From the NCBI GenBank assembly GCA_963821345.1, contig CAWGDM010000002.1, positions 1 through 64,000 of the forward strand: DNA of 64,000 bases, in the 5' to 3' direction. Source of the DNA: WHSW01 sp963821345 (GTDB lineage Bacteria > Actinomycetota > Thermoleophilia > Solirubrobacterales > 70-9). Each line of letters starts with the position of its first letter. Position 1 is the first letter of the stretch. Position numbers and translations under genes: made by a program. The notes under the pieces were generated by a model, which saw only the letters and a program-made list of their open reading frames with translations, did not search any database and was not told the origin of the DNA. Positions 57,190 to 64,000 of this stretch are shown here, piece after piece.

Positions 57190-58297
57190 GCACCGAACGG
57201 ATCGACAACCTGCGTGCGGAGGCCGCGGCGGCGATCGCCGCCGCCGGCGATACCGACGAGCTCGAGGAGCTGCGGGTCCGCTACCTGGGCCGCAAGTCGG
57301 AGCTGACCTCGATCCTGCGCGGGATCTCCGATCTCGACCCGGCCGAGCGCGGGCCGGTCGGCGCGGGCGCCAACGCCGCCCGCCAGGCGCTCGAGGCCGA
57401 GCTCGAGACGCGCGCGACCGAGCTCGAGGCGGCCGAGATGGAGAGCTCGCTGGCCGCCGGGGCGATCGACGTGACCATGCCCGGCGCACCGCCGGCACCC
57501 GAGCGCCGCTCAGAACCTGCTCGTCCGCACCCAGCGCGAGATCGAGGACGTCTTCGTCGGCCTCGGTTACCGGGTGATGGAGGGCCCTGAGGTCGAGCTC
57601 GACTACTACAACTTCACCGCGCTCAACCACCCGCCGGGGCACCCGGCGCGGATGGCTCAGGACACCTTCTACGTCGACCCGGCGACGCTCGCCGCCGAGC
57701 CTGGAGATCGACGGGCTCCCGCCGGGCCCGGAGGACGTCGTCCTGCGCACCCATACCTCGCCGATGCAGGTGCGCTCGATGGAGAGCCAGCAGCCGCCGA
57801 TCCAGATCGTTTGCCCGGGGCGCTGCTATCGCTCCGACCCGTTCGATGCCACCCACAGCCCCGTCTTCCACCAGGTCGAGGGACTGGCGATCGGCGAGGA
57901 CATCACGCTCGCCGACCTCAAGGGCACGCTCGACGAGCTCGCCCGGGCGATCTTCGGCCCCGAGCGCGAGACCCGCTTTCGGCCTGGGTTCTTCCCCTTC
58001 ACCGAGCCCAGCGTCGAGGTTGATGTGTCCTGCTTTCGCTGCGGCGGCACCGGCAAGCTCGCCGACGGCTCGCGCGACCCGCTGTGCAAGGGCGTTGGCT
58101 GGATCGAGATCCTCGGCTCGGGGATGGTCGACCCGAACGTGTTCGGCTTCGTGCGCGAGATGGGCTACGACCCCGAGCGCGTGCAGGGCTTCGCCTTCGG
58201 CATGGGGGTCGAGCGGATCGCGATGCTCAAACACGCGGTCCCCGACCTGCGCAAGTTCTTCGAGAACGACGTCCGCGTGCTGAGGCAATTTCGATGA
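57186..58297 (+). CDS. pheS: Phenylalanyl-tRNA synthetase alpha subunit, two frame changes
   Basis: An essential enzyme subunit, about 370 aa after correction. Frame 1: STERIDNLRAEAAAAIAAAG and LRVRYLGRKSELTSILRGIS (coiled-coil arm). Frame 2, entered near 57510: QREIEDVFVGLGYRVMEGPE, ELDYYNFTALNHPPGHPARM (motif 1 region). Frame 3, entered near 57697: VVLRTHTSPMQVRSM, CYRSDPFDATHSPVFHQVEG (motif 2) and GWIEILGSGMVDPNVF, GFAFGMGVERIAMLKH (motif 3). Each change is a one-base gain. Since all motifs survive, this is most likely a working gene with sequence errors. ATG overlaps the TrmH stop; stop overlaps pheT. Confidence 0.93.
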
Positions 58298-60756
58298 AGG
58301 CGCCACTCTCGTGGCTCAGCTCGTACTGCGATCCCGGCCTCACGGTCGAGGAGGTCGGCGAGACGCTGGCGCTGCACTCGATCGAGCTCGAGCGGATCTC
58401 TCAGGTCGGCGCGCCGAGCGGCGAGGGCTACGTCGTCGGCGCGGTGCTCTCGGCCGAGCCGCATCCGAACGCCGATCGCCTGCGCGTCTGCGAGGTCGAG
58501 ACCGGCGACGGGCCGCGGACGATCGTCTGCGGGGCGCCGAACGTCGCCGCCGGCCAGACCGTCGCCGTGGCCCTACCGGGCGCGGTGATGCCCGACGGCA
58601 CCGAGCTGAGGACGGCGAAGCTCCGCGGGATCGAGTCCAACGGGATGATCCTCTCCGAGCGCGAGCTGGGGATCGGTGACGAGCACGACGGCATCCTCGA
58701 GCTCGCGGCGGGCCCGAAGGCGGGCGAGCCGCTGAGCTCGGTGTTCGCGGTCGCCGAGCCGGTGCTCGAGCTGGAGCCGACCTCGAACCGGGTCGATTGC
58801 TTCGGCGTCTACGGCGTCGCCCGCGAGCTGCACGCGGTGACCGGCGCCGAGCTCGCTCCGGCTCCCTGGGAAGGCGATGCGGAGGCGACCGGTGAGGGCT
58901 CGGTCGACGACTACGCCTCGGTCACGGTCGAGGTCCCCGAGCTCTGCCCGCGGTTCAGCGCCCGGGTGTTCACCGACGTGCGGATCGGGCCGTCGCCGCC
59001 GTGGCTGAAGGCGCGACTGACCGCCGCGGGAATGCGGCCGATCAACAACGTCGTCGACATCACCAACTACGTGATGCTGATGACCGCCCAGCCTCTGCAC
59101 GCGTTCGACCTCGACAAGGTGCCGGGCGGGGAGATCATCGTCCGCAGCGCTCGCGAGCGCGAGACGATGACCACGCTCGACGGCAACGAGCGCCGCTTCG
59201 ACGCCGACGCGGTCCTGGTCTGTGACCGCGACGGCCCGACGGGAATCGCCGGGATCATGGGCGGCCTGGTCTCCGAGGTCAGCGACTCGACCACCAGCGT
59301 GCTGCTCGAGGCCGCGACCTGGAACGGGGTCAACATCCTGCGCACATCGCGCAAGCTCGGTCTGCGCTCCGACGCCTCGAACCGGTTCGAGAAGCAGCTT
59401 CACCCAGCGCTGGCGCTGCGCGCGCAGCGGGTCGCGTCACGGCTGATGGTCGAGCTCTGCGGCGCGCGGCTGGTCCCGGGGACGATCGACGTCGCCGCCG
59501 AGATACCCGAGGCGCACCGGATCCGGTTGCGCGGCGGCCGCGCCGAGCGCCTGCTGGGGCTGGCGATCCCGGTGGCCGACCAGGAGACCTACCTGCGCCG
59601 GCTCGAGTTCGAGGTCGCCCGGGACGGCGACGACCTCGAGGCGACGGTGCCATTCCACCGCCACTACGACGTCACCCGCGAGGCGGATCTGGTCGAGGAG
59701 GTGGGGCGGATCCACGGCTACGCGGAGCACCTGCCCGCGACCCTGCCGGCGGCGAGCGCCCAGGGCGGGCGGCTGAGCCGCGAGCAGCGCCTGCGCCGCC
59801 GCGCCGAGGACCTGGCCCGCGACCTCGGCTTCGACGGGGTCGTCACCCTCAGCCTCACCGACCCCGGCCAGCCGGCGCGGTTGCGGATCGGCGAGGACGA
59901 CCCGCGCGGCCGGAGGATCGCGATCTCGAACCCGCTCTCGGGCGAGCACTCGGCGCTGCGCACGACCCTGCTCGGCGGGCTGCTCGACGTCGCCCGCTAC
60001 AACCTCGCTCACGGCGCCCGCAGCGTGGCGCTGTACGAGTCGGGGCGGGCGTACCTGCGCGAGGGCGAGCCGGTCGGCTTCGGGACCCTGGGAAGCGCCT
60101 TCCCCGGCGACCGGCCGGCGCCCGCGTTCGAGCCCTGGCGCCTCGGCGCCCTGGCGAGCGGGCCGCTCGCCGGAGCGGGGTGGAGGGGCGATCCGCTGGA
60201 GCCGGACTTCTACGCGCTCAAGGGCGCGCTCGAGGGCGTCGCCGCCGGGCTCGGCTGCGCGGTCGAGGTCGAGCCGGGTTCGGAGCCGTTCCTGAGCCCG
60301 GGGCGCGCCGGCCGGGTCTTGGTCGGCGGGACTGAGGTCGGCTGGGTGGGCGAGGTCCACCCGCTCGTCTGCCGCACCTGGGACCTGGACGCGGCTTCCG
60401 CCTTCGAGGTCGACCTGGCGCCGCTGGTCGACGCCTCGCCGATCGGCTCGGAGGCCTACGAGGACGTGATCACCTACCCCGAGGTCGAGCAGGACATCGC
60501 CGTGGTCGTCGACGAGGCGGTCGAGGCGGCGCGGGTGCGGGCCGTCGTCGCCGCGGCGGGCGGCGCGCTGCTGCGCTCGATCGAGGTGTTCGACCTGTAC
60601 CGCGGCGAGCAGGTCGGCGAGGGGCGCAAGTCGCTCGCGCTGCGGCTCGAGTTCCGGGCCGCCGACCGCACGCTCACCGACGAGGAGGTGGCCGAGATCC
60701 GCGGGCGGATCGAGGCGGCGCTGGCCGAGCAGCTGGGGGGGTCGCTGCGTGTCTGA
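58294..60756 (+). CDS. pheT: Phenylalanyl-tRNA synthetase beta subunit
   Basis: An 820-aa subunit of the alpha2-beta2 enzyme, ATG 58294 overlapping the pheS stop. Domains in order: tRNA-binding EMAP-like domain (VVGAVLSAEPHPNADRLRVC), B3/B4 editing region (SNRVDCFGVYGVARELHAVT, GMRPINNVVDITNYVMLMTA), B5 (LEFEVARDGDDLEATVPFHR), catalytic-like core (TREADLVEEVGRIHGYAEHL, NPLSGEHSALRTTLLGGLLD) and the C-terminal ferredoxin-fold anticodon domain (RKSLALRLEFRAADRTLTDE). Full length and in frame. It ends inside the start of argC (8-base overlap). Confidence 0.97.
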   Translation: MKAPLSWLSSYCDPGLTVEEVGETLALHSIELERISQVGAPSGEGYVVGAVLSAEPHPNADRLRVCEVETGDGPRTIVCGAPNVAAGQTVAVALPGAVMPDGTELRTAKLRGIESNGMILSERELGIGDEHDGILELAAGPKAGEPLSSVFAVAEPVLELEPTSNRVDCFGVYGVARELHAVTGAELAPAPWEGDAEATGEGSVDDYASVTVEVPELCPRFSARVFTDVRIGPSPPWLKARLTAAGMRPINNVVDITNYVMLMTAQPLHAFDLDKVPGGEIIVRSARERETMTTLDGNERRFDADAVLVCDRDGPTGIAGIMGGLVSEVSDSTTSVLLEAATWNGVNILRTSRKLGLRSDASNRFEKQLHPALALRAQRVASRLMVELCGARLVPGTIDVAAEIPEAHRIRLRGGRAERLLGLAIPVADQETYLRRLEFEVARDGDDLEATVPFHRHYDVTREADLVEEVGRIHGYAEHLPATLPAASAQGGRLSREQRLRRRAEDLARDLGFDGVVTLSLTDPGQPARLRIGEDDPRGRRIAISNPLSGEHSALRTTLLGGLLDVARYNLAHGARSVALYESGRAYLREGEPVGFGTLGSAFPGDRPAPAFEPWRLGALASGPLAGAGWRGDPLEPDFYALKGALEGVAAGLGCAVEVEPGSEPFLSPGRAGRVLVGGTEVGWVGEVHPLVCRTWDLDAASAFEVDLAPLVDASPIGSEAYEDVITYPEVEQDIAVVVDEAVEAARVRAVVAAAGGALLRSIEVFDLYRGEQVGEGRKSLALRLEFRAADRTLTDEEVAEIRGRIEAALAEQLGGSLRV

Positions 60757-61795
60757 GGCCGGCGCCGAACACCGGGTCGTGGTCGCCGGCGCGTCCGGGT
60801 ACGCCGGCGCGCTCGCGGCCGAGCTGGTCTGGCGCCACCCGGCGTTCGAGCTGGCCGCCGCGACCTCGCGCAGCCAGGCGGGCGAGCGGCTGTCGAGCCT
60901 CTACCCGCGCTACCGCTGCCCGATCGAGCTCACCGAGCTCGATCTGGCGCTGCTCGAGGACGTCGACGCGGCGCTCGTCGCCTACCCGCACGGCGCCGCG
61001 GCACCGGTGGTCGCCGAGATGCGGGGCAGGGGGTTGACCGTGGTCGACCTGTCGGCCGACTTCCGGCTCGTCGACGCGGCGATCTACGAGCGCTGGTACG
61101 CACCCCACGGCGAGCCCGAGCTGCTCGACAACGCCGTCTACGGGCTCACCGAGCTCGACCGCGACTCGATCCGGACGGCCGAGCTGGTCGCCAACCCGGG
61201 TTGCTATCCGACCGCGGCGCTGCTGGCGCTGGCGCCGCTGGCCGAGCGCGGCGCGATCGCCTCGGTGGTGATCGACGCCAAGTCCGGCGTCTCGGGCGCC
61301 GGCCGCGACGGCGGCGAGCGCCTCTCGCTGGTCAACCTGACCGAGAACCTGATGCCCTACGCCGTCGACGGCCACCGCCATCTCCCGGAGATCGTTCAGG
61401 AACTGGAGCGCCTCGACCCTCGGCCGCGCCCCCGCACGCCCGCAGGCGAAGCCGAGGACGTGGCGGGATTTGTTCAATTCGTGCCGCACCTGTTGCCGAT
61501 CGACCAGGGGCTGCTGGCGAGCTGTTACGTCGAGCTTGCCGAGCCGGTCGAGGACGTCGGTGGCCTGTACGCCGACCGCTACGCCGACGAGCCGTTCGTC
61601 GAGGTGATCGCCGATCCGCCGGGCGTGCGCGACGTTCGCGACACCAACCTCTGCCGGATCCACGCCGCGCCCGCGGGCGCGGGCCGCGCGGTCGTCTTCG
61701 CGGCGATCGACAACCTCTGGAAGGGCGCCGCCGGACAGGCGATCCAGAACCTCAACCTGATGCTGGGCCTCGACGAGCAGGACGGGTTGCTGTGA
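60749..61795 (+). CDS. argC: N-acetyl-gamma-glutamyl-phosphate reductase
   Basis: A 348-aa enzyme of arginine synthesis, reducing N-acetylglutamyl phosphate with NADPH. GTG start at 60749. VVVAGASGYAGALAAELVWR is the NADP-binding fold, LTVVDLSADFRLVDAAIYER the domain joint, and VANPGCYPTAALLALAPLAE holds the catalytic Cys152. SGVSGAGRDGGERLSLVNLT and VVFAAIDNLWKGAAGQAIQN complete the signature. First of argC-argJ-argB-argD; the stop lies in a tandem repeat. Confidence 0.97.
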   Translation: MSEAGAEHRVVVAGASGYAGALAAELVWRHPAFELAAATSRSQAGERLSSLYPRYRCPIELTELDLALLEDVDAALVAYPHGAAAPVVAEMRGRGLTVVDLSADFRLVDAAIYERWYAPHGEPELLDNAVYGLTELDRDSIRTAELVANPGCYPTAALLALAPLAERGAIASVVIDAKSGVSGAGRDGGERLSLVNLTENLMPYAVDGHRHLPEIVQELERLDPRPRPRTPAGEAEDVAGFVQFVPHLLPIDQGLLASCYVELAEPVEDVGGLYADRYADEPFVEVIADPPGVRDVRDTNLCRIHAAPAGAGRAVVFAAIDNLWKGAAGQAIQNLNLMLGLDEQDGLL

Positions 61796-61891
61796 GGCGG
61801 AGCGAAGCGAAGCCGAGCCGCGCCGCCGTTGAGGCGCCTGGTGTGAGGCGGAGCGAAGCGGAGCCGAGCCGCGCCGCCGTTGAGGCCCTGG
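61791..61891 (+). repeat. Tandem duplication of a 51-bp unit between argC and argJ
   Basis: Unit 1 (61791-61841) TGTGAGGCGGAGCGAAGCGA... and unit 2 (61842-61891) TGTGAGGCGGAGCGAAGCGG... differ at a few bases; both end GTTGAGG..CTGG. The next TGTGAGC supplies the argJ GTG start. An inverted relative lies at 55814-55861. The units contain GAGCGAAGCGAAGCC and GCCGCGCCGCC and hold no open frame of use. The argC stop is in unit 1. Confidence 0.75.
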
Positions 61892-61892
61892 T

Positions 61893-63044
61893 GTGAGCTT
61901 CTTCCACTCGCGGTGGGTGAGTCCACCGCCCGGGGTCGAGGAGCTCGACCCGGCGGCGCTGCCACCCGGCTTCCGGGCCGCCGGCGTCGCCTGCGGCCTC
62001 AAGGGCGGCGGTGAGACCGACGTCGGCCTGCTGACCTGCGACGCCCCGCAGGTGCGCTCTGGGCTGCTGCTGACCCGCAACGCCGCCGCCGCGGCGCCGA
62101 TCCGGGTCTGCCGCGACGATTGCGACGGCGCCTCGATTCGTGCCGTGGTCGTCAACTCCGGCAACGCCAACGCCGCCACCGGCGAGCGCGGCTACGCCGA
62201 TGCGCTGGCGATGCGAGACGCGGCCGCGGCCGCCGTCGGCGCCGAGCCGCGCACCGTCGCGGTCGCCGAGACCGGCGTGATCGGCGTCCCGCTGCTGGTC
62301 GACGACGTCGTCCGCGGCGTCGCCGAGGCGGGTGAGGCGCTGCGCGCCGACGGCGCCGGCGAGTTCACCGAGGCGATCCTGACCACCGACCGGGGGCCGA
62401 AGGCGTGCACGCTGCGGGCCGGGGCGGTGACCCTCTCCGCCCAGGCGAAGGGGGCGGGAATGATCGAGCCCGGATTCGCCACCATGCTCTGCTTCGTGCA
62501 GACCGACGCCCAGATCGACGACCCGCAGGCCGCGCTTCGCGCTGCGGTGGACCGGTCGTTCGAGCGGATCACCGTCGACGGCCAGATGTCGACCAACGAC
62601 ACCGTGCTGCTGCAGTCCACCGGCGCCGCCGGCGAGCCGCTGCCCGATGGCCTGCTCGACGCCGTGCTGCTGCAGCTGGCGCTCGAGATCGTCGCCGACG
62701 GCGAGGGCGCGACCCGCGTCGCCCGGGTCGAGGTGACGCAGGCGGCCTCAGACGATGAGGCCGAGCGCGTCTGCCGGACGATCGCCAACTCGCCGCTGGT
62801 GCAGACGGCCCTGTACGGCCGCGACCCGAACTGGGGCCGGATCGCCCAGGCGGCCGGGATGGCGCTGGCGGGCGAGGAGCTCGACGAGCTCGGCCCGGAC
62901 GTGATCGACGCCTCCGGGCTCGGCTCCGAGGAGACCGAGGCCGAGATCTCGGTCCGCCTCGGCCGCGGCGACTCGTCGGCGTGGATGTACTTCTCCGACC
63001 TCACCCACGACTACATCCGGATCAACGCCGAGTACACGACATGA
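61893..63044 (+). CDS. argJ: Glutamate N-acetyltransferase / ornithine acetyltransferase
   Basis: A 383-aa enzyme starting GTG 61893. It recycles the acetyl group from acetylornithine to glutamate. FRAAGVACGLKGGGETDVGL, VVVNSGNANAATGERGYADA, and TGVIGVPL are conserved; the precursor should cut itself at PGFA-TMLCF (Ala196/Thr197), leaving Thr197 as the new N-terminal nucleophile. Ends YFSDLTHDYIRINAEYTT, as usual (DLTxxYVxINADYTT). Its TGA overlaps the argB ATG. Confidence 0.97.
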   Translation: MSFFHSRWVSPPPGVEELDPAALPPGFRAAGVACGLKGGGETDVGLLTCDAPQVRSGLLLTRNAAAAAPIRVCRDDCDGASIRAVVVNSGNANAATGERGYADALAMRDAAAAAVGAEPRTVAVAETGVIGVPLLVDDVVRGVAEAGEALRADGAGEFTEAILTTDRGPKACTLRAGAVTLSAQAKGAGMIEPGFATMLCFVQTDAQIDDPQAALRAAVDRSFERITVDGQMSTNDTVLLQSTGAAGEPLPDGLLDAVLLQLALEIVADGEGATRVARVEVTQAASDDEAERVCRTIANSPLVQTALYGRDPNWGRIAQAAGMALAGEELDELGPDVIDASGLGSEETEAEISVRLGRGDSSAWMYFSDLTHDYIRINAEYTT

Positions 63045-63883
63045 CAACCAACGTCGAGACACTGCTCGAGGCACTGCCCTACATCCGCCAGTTCCACGGC
63101 AAGACCGTGGTGATCAAGTACGGCGGCGCGGCGATGACCGAGGAGTCGCTGCGCGACGACTTCGCCACCGACGTCGTGCTGCTCAAGTACGTGGGCCTGA
63201 ACCCGGTGATCGTCCACGGCGGCGGCCCCGACATCACCCGCTACATGGAGCGCCTCGGCATGGAGGTCAAGTTCGTCGAGGGGATGCGGGTCTCGGACGC
63301 CGAGACGGTCGAGGTGGCGAAGATGGTGCTGCTCGGCAAGGTCAACGCCGACATCGTCATGCGGCTCAACCGCCACGGCCAGCCCGCCGTCGGCCTCTCG
63401 GGCGAGGACGGGGCGCTGTTCGAGATCGAGCCGCACGAGCGCGCCGAGGAGGTCGGCTTCGTCGGCGAGATCGAGCGCGTCGACGTCAACGTCCTCAACC
63501 ACATCGCCGCCGACTACATCCCGGTGATCGCCTCGGCCGGGGTCGACTCCGCGGGCCACTCGTACAACATCAACGCCGACACCGCCGCCGGCAAGGTCGC
63601 CGCGGCGCTGAGCGCCTTCAAGGCGATCTTCCTCACCGACGTCGCGGGCTGGCTCGCCGATTCCGCCGATGAGACCTCGCTCAACTCGCGGGCGACCGCG
63701 GCCGAGGTCGAGGCGGCGCTGCCCGGGGTCGAGGGCGGGATGAAGCCGAAGCTCGCCGCCTGCATCGAGGCGATCCGCGGCGGCACCGGCTCCGCCCACA
63801 TCATCGACGGTCGCCGACCGCACAGCTTGCTGCTCGAGCTGTTCACCCGAGCGGGCATCGGGACGATGGTCACGCCGGAATGA
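63041..63883 (+). CDS. argB: Acetylglutamate kinase
   Basis: A 280-aa amino-acid kinase that phosphorylates N-acetylglutamate. ATG 63041; a longer frame upstream is not used because it lies inside argJ. TVVIKYGGAAMTEESLRDDF carries the ATP lysine, HGGGPDITRYMERLGMEVKF the glycine loop and VEGMRVSDAETVEVAKMVLL the substrate site. FLTDVAGWLADSADETSLNS and GGMKPKLAACIEAI are typical; this is the arginine-feedback type by its N-terminal helix (VETLLEALPYIRQFHGK). Overlaps argD by 4 bases. Confidence 0.97.
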   Translation: MTTNVETLLEALPYIRQFHGKTVVIKYGGAAMTEESLRDDFATDVVLLKYVGLNPVIVHGGGPDITRYMERLGMEVKFVEGMRVSDAETVEVAKMVLLGKVNADIVMRLNRHGQPAVGLSGEDGALFEIEPHERAEEVGFVGEIERVDVNVLNHIAADYIPVIASAGVDSAGHSYNINADTAAGKVAAALSAFKAIFLTDVAGWLADSADETSLNSRATAAEVEAALPGVEGGMKPKLAACIEAIRGGTGSAHIIDGRRPHSLLLELFTRAGIGTMVTPE

Positions 63884-64000
63884 CGAGTGGCGTCGAGGAG
63901 CTGAAGGCGCTCGAGGCGCGCTACGCGGTCGACACCTACGCCCGCGCCCCGGTCGAGTTCGTCCGCGGGGAGGGCGCTCGGATATGGGACTCCGAGGGCC
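63880..64000 (+). CDS. argD: Acetylornithine aminotransferase, N-terminal part (cut by window end)
   Basis: ATG 63880 overlaps the argB stop. The first 40 codons read TSGVEELKALEARYAVDTYA, RAPVEFVRGEGARIWDSEG. The EARYAVDTYAR-PVEFVRGEGARxWDxxG start is that of class III, PLP-dependent acetylornithine aminotransferases, which make N-acetylornithine from the semialdehyde. The catalytic lysine is beyond the window. Operon order argC-J-B-D supports the call. Confidence 0.92.
   Translation, partial: MTSGVEELKALEARYAVDTYARAPVEFVRGEGARIWDSEG

Noticed and set aside
1..64000. CRISPR arrays, rRNA genes, complete insertion sequences and antibiotic gene clusters
   Set aside because: No regularly spaced repeats of 25-40 bases, no rRNA landmark and no transposase were found. 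The Ere-like and acylase genes are of families whose members mostly do not confer resistance.

Overview
The window is about 64 kb of high-GC DNA with frequent GTG/TTG starts, ATGA and GTGA gene overlaps and many divergent SnoaL/NTF2-like proteins that begin MSQENVE. This combination, with RTX-type secreted proteins and many GTG starts, points to an actinobacterium of the class Thermoleophilia (Solirubrobacterales-like). That assignment is inference from gene style, not from a search. 

Region 1 (1-25.8 kb) is an accessory, heavily recombined zone. It holds eleven MSQENVE-type SnoaL genes (three tandem operons plus singles), one SnoaL-like relative, solo 5' and 3' ends of the same genes, decayed phage-type genes, two tyrosine-recombinase tails, 3' halves of tRNA-Cys and tRNA-Met left as attachment-site scars, an 85-bp direct repeat, and three copies of a structured repeat built on a GGAGACGGA / TCCGTCTCC stem. 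Small stress and membrane genes lie between them: UspA, DUF1003, GAP family, NfeD-like, VOC, GFA, deazaflavin-dependent reductase, an HD domain protein, DUF1801 and DUF4386. 

Region 2 (25.8-29.6 kb) is a coupled operon: an NfeD-like protein, an RTX-repeat secreted protein, a Tat-exported phospholipase C/phosphoesterase and a cytochrome P450, followed by tRNA-Val(GAC). 

Region 3 (29.7-46.9 kb) gathers gene types known from the DosR/DevR dormancy regulon of Mycobacterium tuberculosis: DUF1918, a DUF2090 aldolase-like protein, an APH-kinase fusion, three tandem universal stress proteins, a PfkB kinase, an inositol-monophosphatase-like protein, a CBS-containing site-2 protease, an erythromycin-esterase-like protein, a phosphoribosyltransferase-hydrolase fusion, dodecin, a P-type cation ATPase and a DUF779/aldehyde dehydrogenase pair. 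No sensor kinase or response regulator is visible here. 

Region 4 (47-52.1 kb) has a secreted penicillin-acylase-family protein, a polytopic membrane protein and a CHRD-type secreted protein. Region 5 (52.1-64 kb) is core: fkbM-type methyltransferase, thrS, infC-rpmI-rplT, a TrmH-type rRNA/tRNA methyltransferase, pheS-pheT and argC-argJ-argB-argD (cut by the window edge). 

A caution: several genes that should be intact, including essential pheS, are interrupted by apparent single-base frame changes, nearly all a gain of one base. This looks more like assembly error than gene death and affects how the other frameshifts here should be read.
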